The notes under the pieces: model-generated
What the model saw: only the letters and a program-made list of their open reading frames with translations
What the model was told of the DNA's origin: nothing
Databases searched by the model: none
Made by a program: the position numbers and the translations under genes
NCBI GenBank assembly: GCA_036260375.1
Contig: DASZZZ010000054.1
Location: forward strand, 1-51,653
DNA length: 51,653 bases
Direction of reading: 5' to 3'
DNA from: DASZZZ01 sp036260375
Lineage (GTDB): Bacteria; Actinomycetota; CADDZG01; WHSQ01
Shown here: one piece after another, positions 35,032-43,095 of the stretch
Position numbering within the stretch: position 1 is the stretch's first letter
Layout: every line of letters starts with the position of its first letter

Positions 35032-35346
35032 ATGCTCGAGGACCTCACGCCCGACTCGTTCCGTCCGCACGTCGGCACGCGCTTCGCGGTCGAGGTCGGG
35101 CCCGACGGTCCCGAGGTGACGCTCGAGCTCGTCGACGTGACACCCGTGCCGAAGAGTGGGCTCGGGACGCGTGAGGAGCCGTTCTCTCTGATGTTCCACG
35201 GCCCCCACGAGCCGCGCCTCGTGCAGCACGTCTTCACGCTGCGTCACGACGAGCTCGGCGCGCTGGAGATCTTCCTGGTGCCCGTCGCGCCCGATCCGAG
35301 CGACCCGACCTCGGCGACAGCCCGCTACGAGGCGATCTTCAACTAG
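35032..35346 (+). CDS. DUF6916-family protein
   Basis: 104 residues with no signal peptide. Features recognised by eye are the FRPHVGTRFAVEV opening, LELVDVTPV, a central FSLMFHGP segment and the FTLRHDELGALEIFLVPVAPD strand pair, ending RYEAIFN. This small family lacks a known function. I associate it with tail-collar-type proteins, and here its 3' end overlaps the GNAT gene of the tail-collar operon by 8 bp on the opposite strand. The ATG has a GGAGGACG site. Family name is recalled, not searched. Confidence 0.72.
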   Translation: MLEDLTPDSFRPHVGTRFAVEVGPDGPEVTLELVDVTPVPKSGLGTREEPFSLMFHGPHEPRLVQHVFTLRHDELGALEIFLVPVAPDPSDPTSATARYEAIFN

Positions 35347-35845
35347 GGCGCCGGCCCCCGACGGGGCGCTCGAGGAGGTTGTAGACGCCCTTCTCCTCCA
35401 CGACGGAGAAGCCGAGGCGCTCGTAGAGCCGGAGCGCGGGATTGAACACCTCTACGTGGATGCGGACGGGGACGCCGTCGTCGTCGGCGTCGGCGAAGAC
35501 GCGCTCGAGCAGCTCCGTGCCGATGCCGCGACCGCGCGCCTCGGGGAGCAGCGCGATGTCGACGATCCGCAGCTCGCCGTCCCTCCTGTGGAGGTACAGG
35601 CGGCCGACGGGCTCGCCGTCGAGCGTGACGACGAAGAACCGGGCGCCCTCGAAGTAGGCCCGGTAGTGCGCGTCCTGCGCCTCGAACTGCATGCGCACGA
35701 ACGCGTCCTTCTGCGCGTCGCTCCACGGCACGCGCTCGAGCTCCTGCGCGCGGGTGCTGCCGTAGACGCGGACGAGGAACTCGTGGTCGCCCGGCGTCAC
35801 CGGACGCAGCGCGAGGGCGCCGCGCGGCGCGGTGGCGTCGCTCAC
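35339..35845 (-). CDS. GNAT-family N-acetyltransferase
   Basis: 168 residues from a GTG. The acetyl-CoA-binding motif A is ALLPEARGRGIGTELLERVF near residues 98-117 (Q/R-x2-G-x-G/A form RGRGIG). The VEVFNPALRLYERLGFSVVEEKGVYNLLE tail is motif B. The N-terminal ELERVPWSDAQKDAFVRMQFEAQ segment is a substrate-side helix pair. It is the last gene of the beta-helix/tail-collar operon, 11 nt after the Tat-exported protein. Modification of a partner of that operon is plausible; the substrate is unknown. It converges on the DUF6916 gene. Confidence 0.85.
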   Translation of the reverse strand: MSDATAPRGALALRPVTPGDHEFLVRVYGSTRAQELERVPWSDAQKDAFVRMQFEAQDAHYRAYFEGARFFVVTLDGEPVGRLYLHRRDGELRIVDIALLPEARGRGIGTELLERVFADADDDGVPVRIHVEVFNPALRLYERLGFSVVEEKGVYNLLERPVGGRRPS

Positions 35846-35856
35846 GGAGCGCGTGC

Positions 35857-36510
35857 TCAGCCGGCGCGCGCCACCGACAGCACGACCGACGCGCGGTCAC
35901 GCCGGTCGTGGCCCGAGCGCAGCGTCGCGGCGGTGAGCCACGTCGCCGCGCCGAGCCCGACGAAGTACACGCCGGAGCGCAGGTTGAGGCGGTCGGCACG
36001 CGACCCGAGCGTGAACCGGGCCGCGTACGCGCGCGCGCCGGATGCCCCGGCGACGCGGAGCGCGAGCTCGAGCGCGTCGTTGCGGTCGAGCGCGAGCGGC
36101 AGTGTCACGCCTGCGGCGGTCGACGCGGGCCGGACGCGGTGCGTCCACGCCTGCACCGGGACGCGCACGCCGGTCGTGCGGTCGGCTACGACGACGTCGA
36201 GCTCGACGCCATCGCCCGCGTCCGCCGACGGATACAGACCATGGATGGTGACGCGCGCCGACGCGAGCGCGCGGTCGCCCGAGTGCACGGCGCGCGCCGG
36301 GAGGACGCGGAGCGCGGCCCCCGGCTCCCCGCGCCGCCACGCGCGGTAGTCGACGCCGCCCGCATAGCCGACCGAGGCCGTGGCAACCCCGTCGTGGCCC
36401 GCCGCGCGCGCGGGCGCGTTGAGCCACGGCGTCGCGGCGACCGCCGAGCCGAAGGCGATGAACCCCCGACGGGACACGCCCGAGTCCACCGGACCGCCTA
36501 CGGTCGTCAC
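35857..36510 (-). CDS. Tat-exported protein of unknown function
   Basis: 217 residues from a GTG. A twin-arginine signal, SRRGFIAFGSAVAATPWL (residues 13-30) ending near PARAA, predicts export in folded form. The mature region alternates short hydrophobic strands with Ala/Gly turns, suggesting a beta-sandwich, and ends in a short Asp/Arg-rich tail. No Cys and no known domain are seen. It lies 19 nt after the third tail-collar gene and 11 nt before the GNAT gene, so it belongs to that operon. It may be an envelope partner of the collar proteins, which is only inferred. Confidence 0.7.
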   Translation of the reverse strand: MTTVGGPVDSGVSRRGFIAFGSAVAATPWLNAPARAAGHDGVATASVGYAGGVDYRAWRRGEPGAALRVLPARAVHSGDRALASARVTIHGLYPSADAGDGVELDVVVADRTTGVRVPVQAWTHRVRPASTAAGVTLPLALDRNDALELALRVAGASGARAYAARFTLGSRADRLNLRSGVYFVGLGAATWLTAATLRSGHDRRDRASVVLSVARAG

Positions 36511-36529
36511 GATCGTCCTCCTCGTGGGG

Positions 36530-37051
36530 TCAGCCGCGGGGCGGGAACACGCCCTGCAGCGCGATGCAGAAGTTGAGCGTCAGGTACGGCATGAGGTTGT
36601 TGTGCGGGAGCGAGCCGCCGGCCGGCGTAAGGGACTCGAACGCCATGCTCACGAGCGCGCCGGAGTTCTTGTAGAGGTTCCCGCCACCGAACGGGCGCGC
36701 CCACATGTTGTTCGTCGCCATGTTCTGGCTCCCGATCCCGGGGTTCGCCATCACGGTGTGCGCGTGCACGGGGATCTCCGACTCCAGCAGCGTGACGAAC
36801 TCCGAGCCGGCTTCCTCGCCGAGGTCGCGCAGCGAGAGCCCCTGCCCCTGGCCCGGGTGCATCGGCACGTTGCCCTGGAGGTCGGGCAGCGCGAACGTCG
36901 ACTTCCCGTCCCCGCCGTAGGTCGTCCCCAGGAGCGAGAACAGCGCCGTGTTCTGCGAGATCGGCATGAGCTGGCCGTCGCAGAAAGCCCACCCGGTGGG
37001 GGCGAAGTTGAACGGGAAGATCCTTATCTCCGCAACGAACGGATCTGCCAT
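36530..37051 (-). CDS. Tail-collar domain protein, copy 3
   Basis: 173 residues, one of three paralogues with the phage tail-collar (microcystin-dependent/MdpB-like) fold. The motif order is GWAFCDGQLMPISQN, LFSLLGTTYGGDG, FALPDLQGNVPMHPGQG, IPVHAHTV and a closing NNLMPYLTLNFCIALQG. Here the hydrophilic insert before the PH(N)NLMPY motif is longer (MATNNMWARPFGGG) and the C-terminus is FPPRG instead of FPSRN. ATG start with no signal peptide. It follows copy 2 by 14 nt. In phages the collar domain is at the tip of tail fibres. Confidence 0.85.
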   Translation of the reverse strand: MADPFVAEIRIFPFNFAPTGWAFCDGQLMPISQNTALFSLLGTTYGGDGKSTFALPDLQGNVPMHPGQGQGLSLRDLGEEAGSEFVTLLESEIPVHAHTVMANPGIGSQNMATNNMWARPFGGGNLYKNSGALVSMAFESLTPAGGSLPHNNLMPYLTLNFCIALQGVFPPRG

Positions 37052-37065
37052 GTGGGCGTCGTCTC

Positions 37066-37569
37066 CTAGGTAGGGCTCGGGAAGAGGCCGAAGAGCGAGA
37101 TGATGAAGCTGATGCAGAGGTACGGCTGCATGTTGTCGTGCGGCTGACTGCCGCCGACCGGCGCCACCGATTGCGGCGACATCGCCGCCGGCGACGCCGG
37201 AGGCGGGCTGAAGTACCGCTTGGGGGCCTGAGAGGTCAGGTTCGCGGCCGGGTCGAGCGCAGAGGACAGCGTGAGCGACCCGAGTAGCGGGTGCGAGTGC
37301 ACCGGGATCTGCTGCGTCGTAAGCGTGACCTCCTCCACCCCGGCCATCTCTGCCAGGACGAAGCCGCTGCCCTGATGGATCGGCGTGCGGCTCTGCAGGT
37401 TCGGTAGCGCGAACGTCTCCTCCCCGTCGCCGCCGTAAGTCGTGCCGATCAGCTGGAACAGCGTCTCGTTCTCCGCGATCGCCAGAAGCTGCCCGTCGCA
37501 GAACGCCCATCCCGACGGCGCGAAGTTGCCGCCGAACATCCGTATCTCGCCAACGTAGGGTTGCGCCAT
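37066..37569 (-). CDS. Tail-collar domain protein, copy 2
   Basis: 167 residues. The same collar-domain order as its neighbours: GWAFCDGQLLAIAEN, LFQLIGTTYGGDG, FALPNLQSRTPIHQGSG, IPVHSH, and PHDNMQPYLCISFIISLFG. This copy is the most divergent in the second half (PPPASPAAMSPQS insert), and its C-terminus is FPSPT. The ATG lies 12 nt after copy 1 with an AGGAGGGCG site. Three-fold gene sets of this fold could form a heterotrimer, since tail-fibre tips are trimeric; that is my inference. Confidence 0.85.
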   Translation of the reverse strand: MAQPYVGEIRMFGGNFAPSGWAFCDGQLLAIAENETLFQLIGTTYGGDGEETFALPNLQSRTPIHQGSGFVLAEMAGVEEVTLTTQQIPVHSHPLLGSLTLSSALDPAANLTSQAPKRYFSPPPASPAAMSPQSVAPVGGSQPHDNMQPYLCISFIISLFGLFPSPT

Positions 37570-37581
37570 CTCGTCGCCCTC

Positions 37582-38091
37582 CTAGTTCCGGCTCGGGAAG
37601 ATGCCCTGGAGGGCGATGATGAAAGTCAGGACCAGGTACGGGTGCATGTTCGCGTGCGGCTGGCTTCCTCCGACGTTCGTGATCGCCTGCGCTGCCATCG
37701 GCGTGAGGTTTGCTGCGGGGGCGTATGCGCTGCCGAACGTGCCGATCGTCTGGGCGAGTAGGTTGTTCGTCGTGAGCACGGCGTCCGCGACGTCCGACGT
37801 CGCCTGCAGAGCGTGCGTGTGCATCGGCATCTCGCTCAGCGTCACGGTGTGCGCCTGCTCCCCGCCCGCCTCACCGAGCACGTGCCCGCTGCCCTCGTGC
37901 ATCGGCGCGCGGCCCTGGAGGTTCGGGAGCGCGAACGTCGTCTGCCCGTTGCCTCCGTAGGTCGTCCCGAGCAGGGCGAACAGCGCCTGGTTCTGGTTGA
38001 TCGGCAGGAACTGTCCGTTGCAGAACGCCCAGCCCTTCGGTGGGAAGTTGAACGAGACGATCCTTATCTCGCTCAGGAATGGCTCAGCCAA
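37582..38091 (-). CDS. Tail-collar domain protein, copy 1 (TTG start)
   Basis: 169 residues. It starts at a TTG (38091-38089), the only TTG start called in the window, with a GAGGAG site upstream. Motifs: GWAFCNGQFLPINQNQ, LFALLGTTYGGNG, FALPNLQGRAPMHEGSG, MPMHTHAL and PHANMHPYLVLTFIIALQG with a C-terminal FPSRN. This copy fits the family best. It lies 36 nt after the beta-helix gene. No signal peptide is predicted, so export, if any, would need a dedicated route. The TTG start may keep its level low relative to copies 2 and 3. Confidence 0.86.
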   Translation of the reverse strand: MAEPFLSEIRIVSFNFPPKGWAFCNGQFLPINQNQALFALLGTTYGGNGQTTFALPNLQGRAPMHEGSGHVLGEAGGEQAHTVTLSEMPMHTHALQATSDVADAVLTTNNLLAQTIGTFGSAYAPAANLTPMAAQAITNVGGSQPHANMHPYLVLTFIIALQGIFPSRN

Positions 38092-38127
38092 GTCGCTCTC
38101 CTCTCTCCAACCTCGTCCGTGCAGCCC

Positions 38128-41100
38128 TTACGAAGGACGGTCGCAGGCGACGCCGTCGCTCAGCGGGACGCTGCCGATGATCGTGGCGGTCGGCGTCAGC
38201 GGGTTCTGCGCGACCACGTAGGCGCTGTTGACGTTGCCCGTCGCCGCCGTGTTCGGGACCTCCTCGAAGCGGAACGTCCCGGCGTCGCGCTGGAGGTAGA
38301 TGTCCTCGAAGCCGTTGGCGTAGACAGTCCCGTTCACGTCGTTGCCCGTGAGCGCGAGGCACGTGTCGTCCTTGAAGCTGAAGACCCCGATGCCTCCGAT
38401 GAACGCCTCGCCCGTCGTCGACAGGCTGTGGTTCGTGATCGTGTTGTTGGTGAGCACGGCGTCGAGCTCCGTCGTGTCCCCGGCCAGCACGCCGCCGAAG
38501 TTGACGACCTGAATGCCGTCGCCGCCGACGTTGCTGAGGTTGTTGCCGGACATCACGATGCGCGACACGGAGTCGTCGTCGGCGAGCGACACGAGGCCAG
38601 CGCCGTCGGCGCCCGAGATCGTGTTGTTCGAGATCGTCCCGCGGATGGTCGAGTCGCCGTTCGAGTCGGTGTTGACGAGCCCGTAGCCGGACACGTTCTG
38701 GAACGTGTTGCCGGTGATGGTCACGTTGGTCGTGGCCGCCTCGCCGCCGCCGATCACGACCGAGCCACCCTTGGAGCTCGACGTCACCTCGTGCACGAGG
38801 TTGTTGACGAACCGCACGCTGCTGACGCCGTTGCTTCCGGCGGTCTCGGGCAGGATCTGCACCGAGTTGTCCTTGAGGTCGCGGAACGTGCTGTTCTCGA
38901 CGTCGAGGTTGATGCCCGAGGTTCCGTTGGCGAACGCCAGGATGCCGTCGCCGCCGAACGTCCCGCCGGTGTTCTTGAACATGCTGCCGTTGCGGACGTT
39001 GATCGTCGCGTTGGTGTTGAGGTTGCGGATCATGACCAGGTTCTCGGGCGAGTTGTCGAGCGTCGTCGCGTCGATCAGCGACGTCCCGCCGTGGTTGACG
39101 AGGTTGACGCCGTTCTCGTCGTTGGCGTTGCCGTTGTTCTGGATCGTGCTGCTGAGCAGGTCGAGTCCGTTCGAGCCCGAGGCGTGAATGCCGTGGTTGC
39201 CCGAGCCCTGGACCGTCGTACGGACCACGTCGACGTTGGTGGCCCCCGACATGTCGATGGCGTTGTCGGTCGACGAGCTGATCGACATGTTCGTCAGGAC
39301 CGCGTCGCGCGTGTTGGTGAGCTTGACGCCGTCGGTCGTGCTCGATGCGATCGTGCCTCCGGTCCCGGCGGTGGTTCCGATCCCGGTCACGTTGAGGCCT
39401 GCGGTCGAGCCGGTGTTGCTGACGACGATGCCGCTCGAGGCGCCGTTGCTCGACACGCTGCGGAAGTTGAGCCCGCCCGTGCCGATCGTCGTGTCGGCGA
39501 CGTTGAGCGCCGGCTGCGTCGTCGAGGCGAGGACGTTGACGCCGCTCGTCTTGACCGTGCCGCCGTTTATCGCGGCGAACGCCGTGTTGGCGCCGCTCGA
39601 GACGTTCATCCCGCCGGTGAAGTCGACGACCGAGCCGTCGTTGTTGTCGGCCAGGATGCCGGTGCCGGTGTCGGTGATGGCGCCCGAGAGGGTCGCGGTG
39701 CCGCCGGTGTGGTTGACGATCCGGACGGAGCGGCCGGCGCTGTTGCTGATCGCGGCCCCCATGTTGACGTTGGCGTTGCCGCCCGAGACGTCGAGCTCCG
39801 GGCCGGCGCCGCTCGTGATCGTGCCGCCGTTGACCGACACTGCTGCGGTGTTGTTCTCGAGGTAGAGCTGCGAGTCCCCCGCGCCGCCGCCGTTGAGCTG
39901 CCCGAACGTCGTGGAGGCGGAGCGGTTGCGCACGACGACCGCGTCGCCGGCGACGCTGTTCGGGTTGCTCACGGACGTGTTGCCGAGCGAGCGCGTGCCC
40001 GAGCCCCCGTCGAGGTCGATCGCCTGGCCGTCGCGGCTGGAGATCGTCACCGTGCTGGCGCTGCTGAGGTCGACGTTCGCCGTCCCGCCGTCGACGTCGA
40101 TGCCGACGCCGTCGGCGCCGGAGATCGTCGTCGCGCCGGTCACGGCGAGCGAGCCGCTCACGCCGTTGAGACTGAGGCCCGAGCCCGTGCTGTTAGTCGA
40201 CGACAGCGACGCCAGGGTGACGCCGAGCGTCGTCGGGTTGGCGTGGATCGCGGCGCCGCCCGTGGCGCTGATCGTACTCGTGTTGTTCGACACGTTGACG
40301 GTGCCACTGTTGGTCGCGACCAGACCGCGGCCCGCGGTCGTCGTGACGTTGATCTTGCCGAAGTTGAACGTGCCGGTCGGGTTGCTGGTGAGCGCGATGC
40401 CGTCGCCGGCGGCGTTGGTGATCGTGGTCGTGCCGCTGGCGGCCATCGTGCCGGTGACCGCGGTCGCCTTGAGGGCGCCGCCGGTGCTCGACGACGACGA
40501 CAGCGTCCCGAGGTCGGTGTTGACGAAGTTCACGCCGTTGAGGTCGAGGACCGCGGCGCCGGACGACGAGATCGAGCTCGTGGAGTCGCTCACCGTGACG
40601 TCGCCCGCGTTCGTGGCGACGAGGCCGCGGCCGGCGGCCGCGACGTTCAGCTTGGAGAAGACGAAGTCGGCGGTGTTGCTGCCGGTCAGCTCGACGCCGT
40701 CGCCCGTCGCGCCCGAGACCGCGGTGGTGCCGGCGACGTCGAGCGTGCCGGTCACGTTGTTGGCCTTGACGCCGTCGCCCGAGCTCGTGCTCGACGACAG
40801 GCTGTTGAAGTCGACGTCGAGGGCGGTGCCGTCGAGATCGAGGGCCGGCCCACCCGTGGCGCTGACGTCGCTCGACGCGTTGCCGGCGTTGAGCGTGCCG
40901 GCGTTGGTCGCGACGATGCCCTTGCCGGCCGTCGTCGTGACGTCGACCTCGCCGAAGTCGAACGACGCCGTCGGGCTGCCGGTGATCTTGATGCCGTCCC
41001 CGGCCGCACCGGTGATGGTGGTCGCGCCGGTGACGGACATCGTGCCCGCGACGTTCGACGCGTCGATCGCCGCGCCGCTGCTCGAGCTCGAGCCGAGCGA

Positions 41101-42801
41101 CGAGAACGTCGCGTCGAGCGTGCCCGAGTCGACGTCGAGGATCGCGCCGGCCCCGGAGGTCGACGTGTTCGTGATGGTCGCGGTGCCGAACGTCGTGCCC
41201 TTGATCTTGGCGCCGCTCGTGCCGGCGATCTCGAGACCCTTGATCGTGTTGTTGTTGCCCAGGGTGATCGCGTCGCCCGAGCTGTGCGACAGCGTCGGGT
41301 GCGTGGTCGCGCCCGGCAGCGACGGGCTGCCGTCGGGCAGCGGCGTCGGGTACGTGAGCGCGTGGCCCTGGCCGATCAGGTGCTGGCCGTTGGCGAGCGT
41401 GATGCCGCCGTCGTAGGCGCCCGATCCGTCGTGGACGAACACGATGTCGCCGGCCTCCGGGTGCAGCGCGCCGCCGCCACCCTGGATCGCGTTGAAGTCG
41501 GCGAGGGCGTCGAACGGCTCGTTGTGCGTGCCGTCGCCGCCGGCGCTCGCCTCGTTGTCGATGAACCAGACGTTGGGCTCGGACACCGAGATGGTGACGG
41601 TCGCGGTGTCGGATCCGGCCGCGTTCGTCAGCGTGTAGTCGAACGTCGTGCTGCCGTCGAAGCCGGCGTCGGGGTCGAACGTGAACGAGCCGTCGGGGTC
41701 GACGCTGACGTCGCCGTCGGTGAGCGAGTCGTCGACCGAGCTGACCGTCGCCGTGTCGGTGAAGTCGTTGGCGAGCAGGCCACTGGCGGCGTCGACGTCG
41801 ACGTGCAGGTTGCCGGCCGCGTCGAACGAGTCGTCGACCGCATCGGGCGCCTGCAGGGGCTGGATGGCCTCGTAGCCCTCCAGCACCGTCAGGGGTGACT
41901 TGGAGTAGAACGTCGGGCCCGCGCCGAGGACGGTCTCGACCGTCTTGCCGGTGCCGACGGTCGCCGTGACGGTGAAGTCCCAGTTGCCGAGGACGACGTC
42001 GGACGCGCTGTCCGCCGCGACCTCGGACGACGAGAACGACGACGCGGCGCCGACGAACGACCCGGCGAGCGACGACTTGGCCTGGCTCGGGGTCTTGTTG
42101 GCGGTCCCGTGGTTGCGGCCGCAGATCACGAGCGTCGCGGAGGTGCCGGCGTCCGCCGCCTTGGCCGGCGACGGGCACGCGGTGTCGGGGGTCGCCGCGC
42201 TCGTCGCCACGATGGCGTCGGTGACCTCCCACACGTACGCGGTCGTGCGCAGCGCGTCGGGGCCGGTCGGCGTCGCCTGGAGGTTGGTCTCGGCGCTGAA
42301 GCGGTTGATCCTGCTGACCGTGACGGTCCAGTTGCTCGATCGCTGCGCGGCGCTCGGCTCCGTGGTCGCGTGGATCACGAAGTCCGACAGGCTCGCGCCC
42401 GGCGCGATGTCGTCGGCCGCCGTCGCCTGGCTCTTCCACGCGCAGCGGACGTCGCTCTGGATCAAGTCCCAGCCGGTCGGGCCCTGCGGGCAGCCCGTGA
42501 CCGTCCATCGGTTGGACGGACGCCGGAACGACACCGCCGCGATCGGCTCGGTCGTCCCCGTGTTGTTGACGGTGAAGGTGAAGTCCTCGCCGTCGGAGTC
42601 GCCCACGAACTGCACGTGGCGATCCACCTCCGCGGTGGCGGCGTACTCGCCGGTAGCGGCCTCGGCGCGCGAACGCGTCGAGAAGGTCATCGTCACGGCG
42701 ATCGCGGCGAGCAAGGTCACGAGCAACGCGACGCGAACGCGCCCCGACCTAGTCCGCCCGAACACCCCTACGGCGCTCCATACGGGAGTTCCCACGAGCA
42801 C
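38128..42801 (-). CDS. Giant exported beta-helix protein (1557 residues)
   Basis: A Sec-type signal sequence (residues 20-48) is followed by an Ig/beta-sandwich region to about 318. A cadherin-like/VCBS-type Ig domain spans about 319-407 (DGSFTFDPDAGFDGSTTFDYTL). A right-handed parallel beta-helix occupies about 410-1540, opening with the NVWFIDNEA and LIGQGHAL segments. Residues 601-897 are three exact 99-residue tandem repeats. No C-terminal LPxTG, membrane anchor or autotransporter barrel is seen, so it is secreted or held non-covalently. The GTG start at 42801 has AAAGGGG upstream. It heads the collar-protein operon. A surface adhesin, polysaccharide-binding or lyase-like role is possible; no catalytic motif is evident. 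Confidence 0.88.
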   Translation of the reverse strand: MLVGTPVWSAVGVFGRTRSGRVRVALLVTLLAAIAVTMTFSTRSRAEAATGEYAATAEVDRHVQFVGDSDGEDFTFTVNNTGTTEPIAAVSFRRPSNRWTVTGCPQGPTGWDLIQSDVRCAWKSQATAADDIAPGASLSDFVIHATTEPSAAQRSSNWTVTVSRINRFSAETNLQATPTGPDALRTTAYVWEVTDAIVATSAATPDTACPSPAKAADAGTSATLVICGRNHGTANKTPSQAKSSLAGSFVGAASSFSSSEVAADSASDVVLGNWDFTVTATVGTGKTVETVLGAGPTFYSKSPLTVLEGYEAIQPLQAPDAVDDSFDAAGNLHVDVDAASGLLANDFTDTATVSSVDDSLTDGDVSVDPDGSFTFDPDAGFDGSTTFDYTLTNAAGSDTATVTISVSEPNVWFIDNEASAGGDGTHNEPFDALADFNAIQGGGGALHPEAGDIVFVHDGSGAYDGGITLANGQHLIGQGHALTYPTPLPDGSPSLPGATTHPTLSHSSGDAITLGNNNTIKGLEIAGTSGAKIKGTTFGTATITNTSTSGAGAILDVDSGTLDATFSSLGSSSSSGAAIDASNVAGTMSVTGATTITGAAGDGIKITGSPTASFDFGEVDVTTTAGKGIVATNAGTLNAGNASSDVSATGGPALDLDGTALDVDFNSLSSSTSSGDGVKANNVTGTLDVAGTTAVSGATGDGVELTGSNTADFVFSKLNVAAAGRGLVATNAGDVTVSDSTSSISSSGAAVLDLNGVNFVNTDLGTLSSSSSTGGALKATAVTGTMAASGTTTITNAAGDGIALTSNPTGTFNFGKINVTTTAGRGLVATNSGTVNVSNNTSTISATGGAAIHANPTTLGVTLASLSSTNSTGSGLSLNGVSGSLAVTGATTISGADGVGIDVDGGTANVDLSSASTVTISSRDGQAIDLDGGSGTRSLGNTSVSNPNSVAGDAVVVRNRSASTTFGQLNGGGAGDSQLYLENNTAAVSVNGGTITSGAGPELDVSGGNANVNMGAAISNSAGRSVRIVNHTGGTATLSGAITDTGTGILADNNDGSVVDFTGGMNVSSGANTAFAAINGGTVKTSGVNVLASTTQPALNVADTTIGTGGLNFRSVSSNGASSGIVVSNTGSTAGLNVTGIGTTAGTGGTIASSTTDGVKLTNTRDAVLTNMSISSSTDNAIDMSGATNVDVVRTTVQGSGNHGIHASGSNGLDLLSSTIQNNGNANDENGVNLVNHGGTSLIDATTLDNSPENLVMIRNLNTNATINVRNGSMFKNTGGTFGGDGILAFANGTSGINLDVENSTFRDLKDNSVQILPETAGSNGVSSVRFVNNLVHEVTSSSKGGSVVIGGGEAATTNVTITGNTFQNVSGYGLVNTDSNGDSTIRGTISNNTISGADGAGLVSLADDDSVSRIVMSGNNLSNVGGDGIQVVNFGGVLAGDTTELDAVLTNNTITNHSLSTTGEAFIGGIGVFSFKDDTCLALTGNDVNGTVYANGFEDIYLQRDAGTFRFEEVPNTAATGNVNSAYVVAQNPLTPTATIIGSVPLSDGVACDRPS
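40111..41001 (-). repeat. Three 297-bp tandem repeats in the beta-helix coding region
   Basis: Units at 41001-40705, 40704-40408 and 40407-40111 each encode exactly 99 residues. Each begins G-D-G-(I/V)-x-(I/L)-T and contains a G-(K/R)-G-(I/L)-V-A-T-N segment at about position 26-34. The part before 41001 looks like a shortened fourth unit. Confidence 0.78.
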
Positions 42802-42896
42802 GACACCCCTTTCGCGCTACGAGGCGCCGCACTCGGCGACCCCGCACGCACTTTGCACCTCGGACCGTTCGTGGGGACCAATCGGCAGCGAGCAGA

Positions 42897-42936
42897 CCCG
42901 GCTGTAGCCGGGATCAGCGAGTCGAGGGCCCCGGCT
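42897..42936 (-). promoter_or_regulatory. Leader with mutually exclusive hairpins upstream of the beta-helix gene
   Basis: On the minus strand AGCCGGG (42936-42930), CCCGGCT (42912-42906) and AGCCGGG (42903-42897) occur in order. The middle segment can pair with either flank, so only one hairpin can form at a time. It lies about 95 nt before the GTG of the 1557-residue gene. This is the arrangement of attenuators or riboswitch expression platforms. Confidence 0.4.
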
Positions 42937-42998
42937 AAGGCTCGTCCCAGGGAGAGGGGGGGTCAATACGCATGCTTACGTAGAGCTATGTACGGAGT

Positions 42999-43023
42999 GA
43001 GCCCCGGACTGCGTCCGGGGCTC
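42999..43023 (-). terminator. Hairpin terminator after the PRC-barrel gene
   Basis: Perfect 10-bp stem GAGCCCCGGA / TCCGGGGCTC with a 5-nt loop, 72 nt beyond the stop at 43096 on the minus strand. No T-tract. Confidence 0.5.
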
Positions 43024-43095
43024 GGGGGGCCGACGGAGCGCCCGCTGGGCGGCAGGGCGCCCCGTCCGGCCACGTTCGGGGCCGCGCGCGCGGGG

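Noticed and set aside
35339..38091. Prophage remnant, because of three tail-collar proteins
   Set aside because: No other phage structural, replication, integration or lysis gene, no attachment-site repeats and no shift in base composition. The genes are intact and tightly spaced.
37813..41898. A very long plus-strand open frame (1361 codons) opposite the beta-helix gene
   Set aside because: It is the antisense shadow of a gene with extreme GC at third positions; the translation is low-complexity Arg/Ala/Val/Asp with no family features and it ends inside the real gene.
42802..42990. Possible cyclic-di-GMP (GEMM) riboswitch upstream of the beta-helix gene
   Set aside because: Only GGGACG plus a GCC and a late GCCGGGT resemble the consensus. 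The AAACC and GNRA-capped stem are not found. Kept only as an unclassified hairpin switch.
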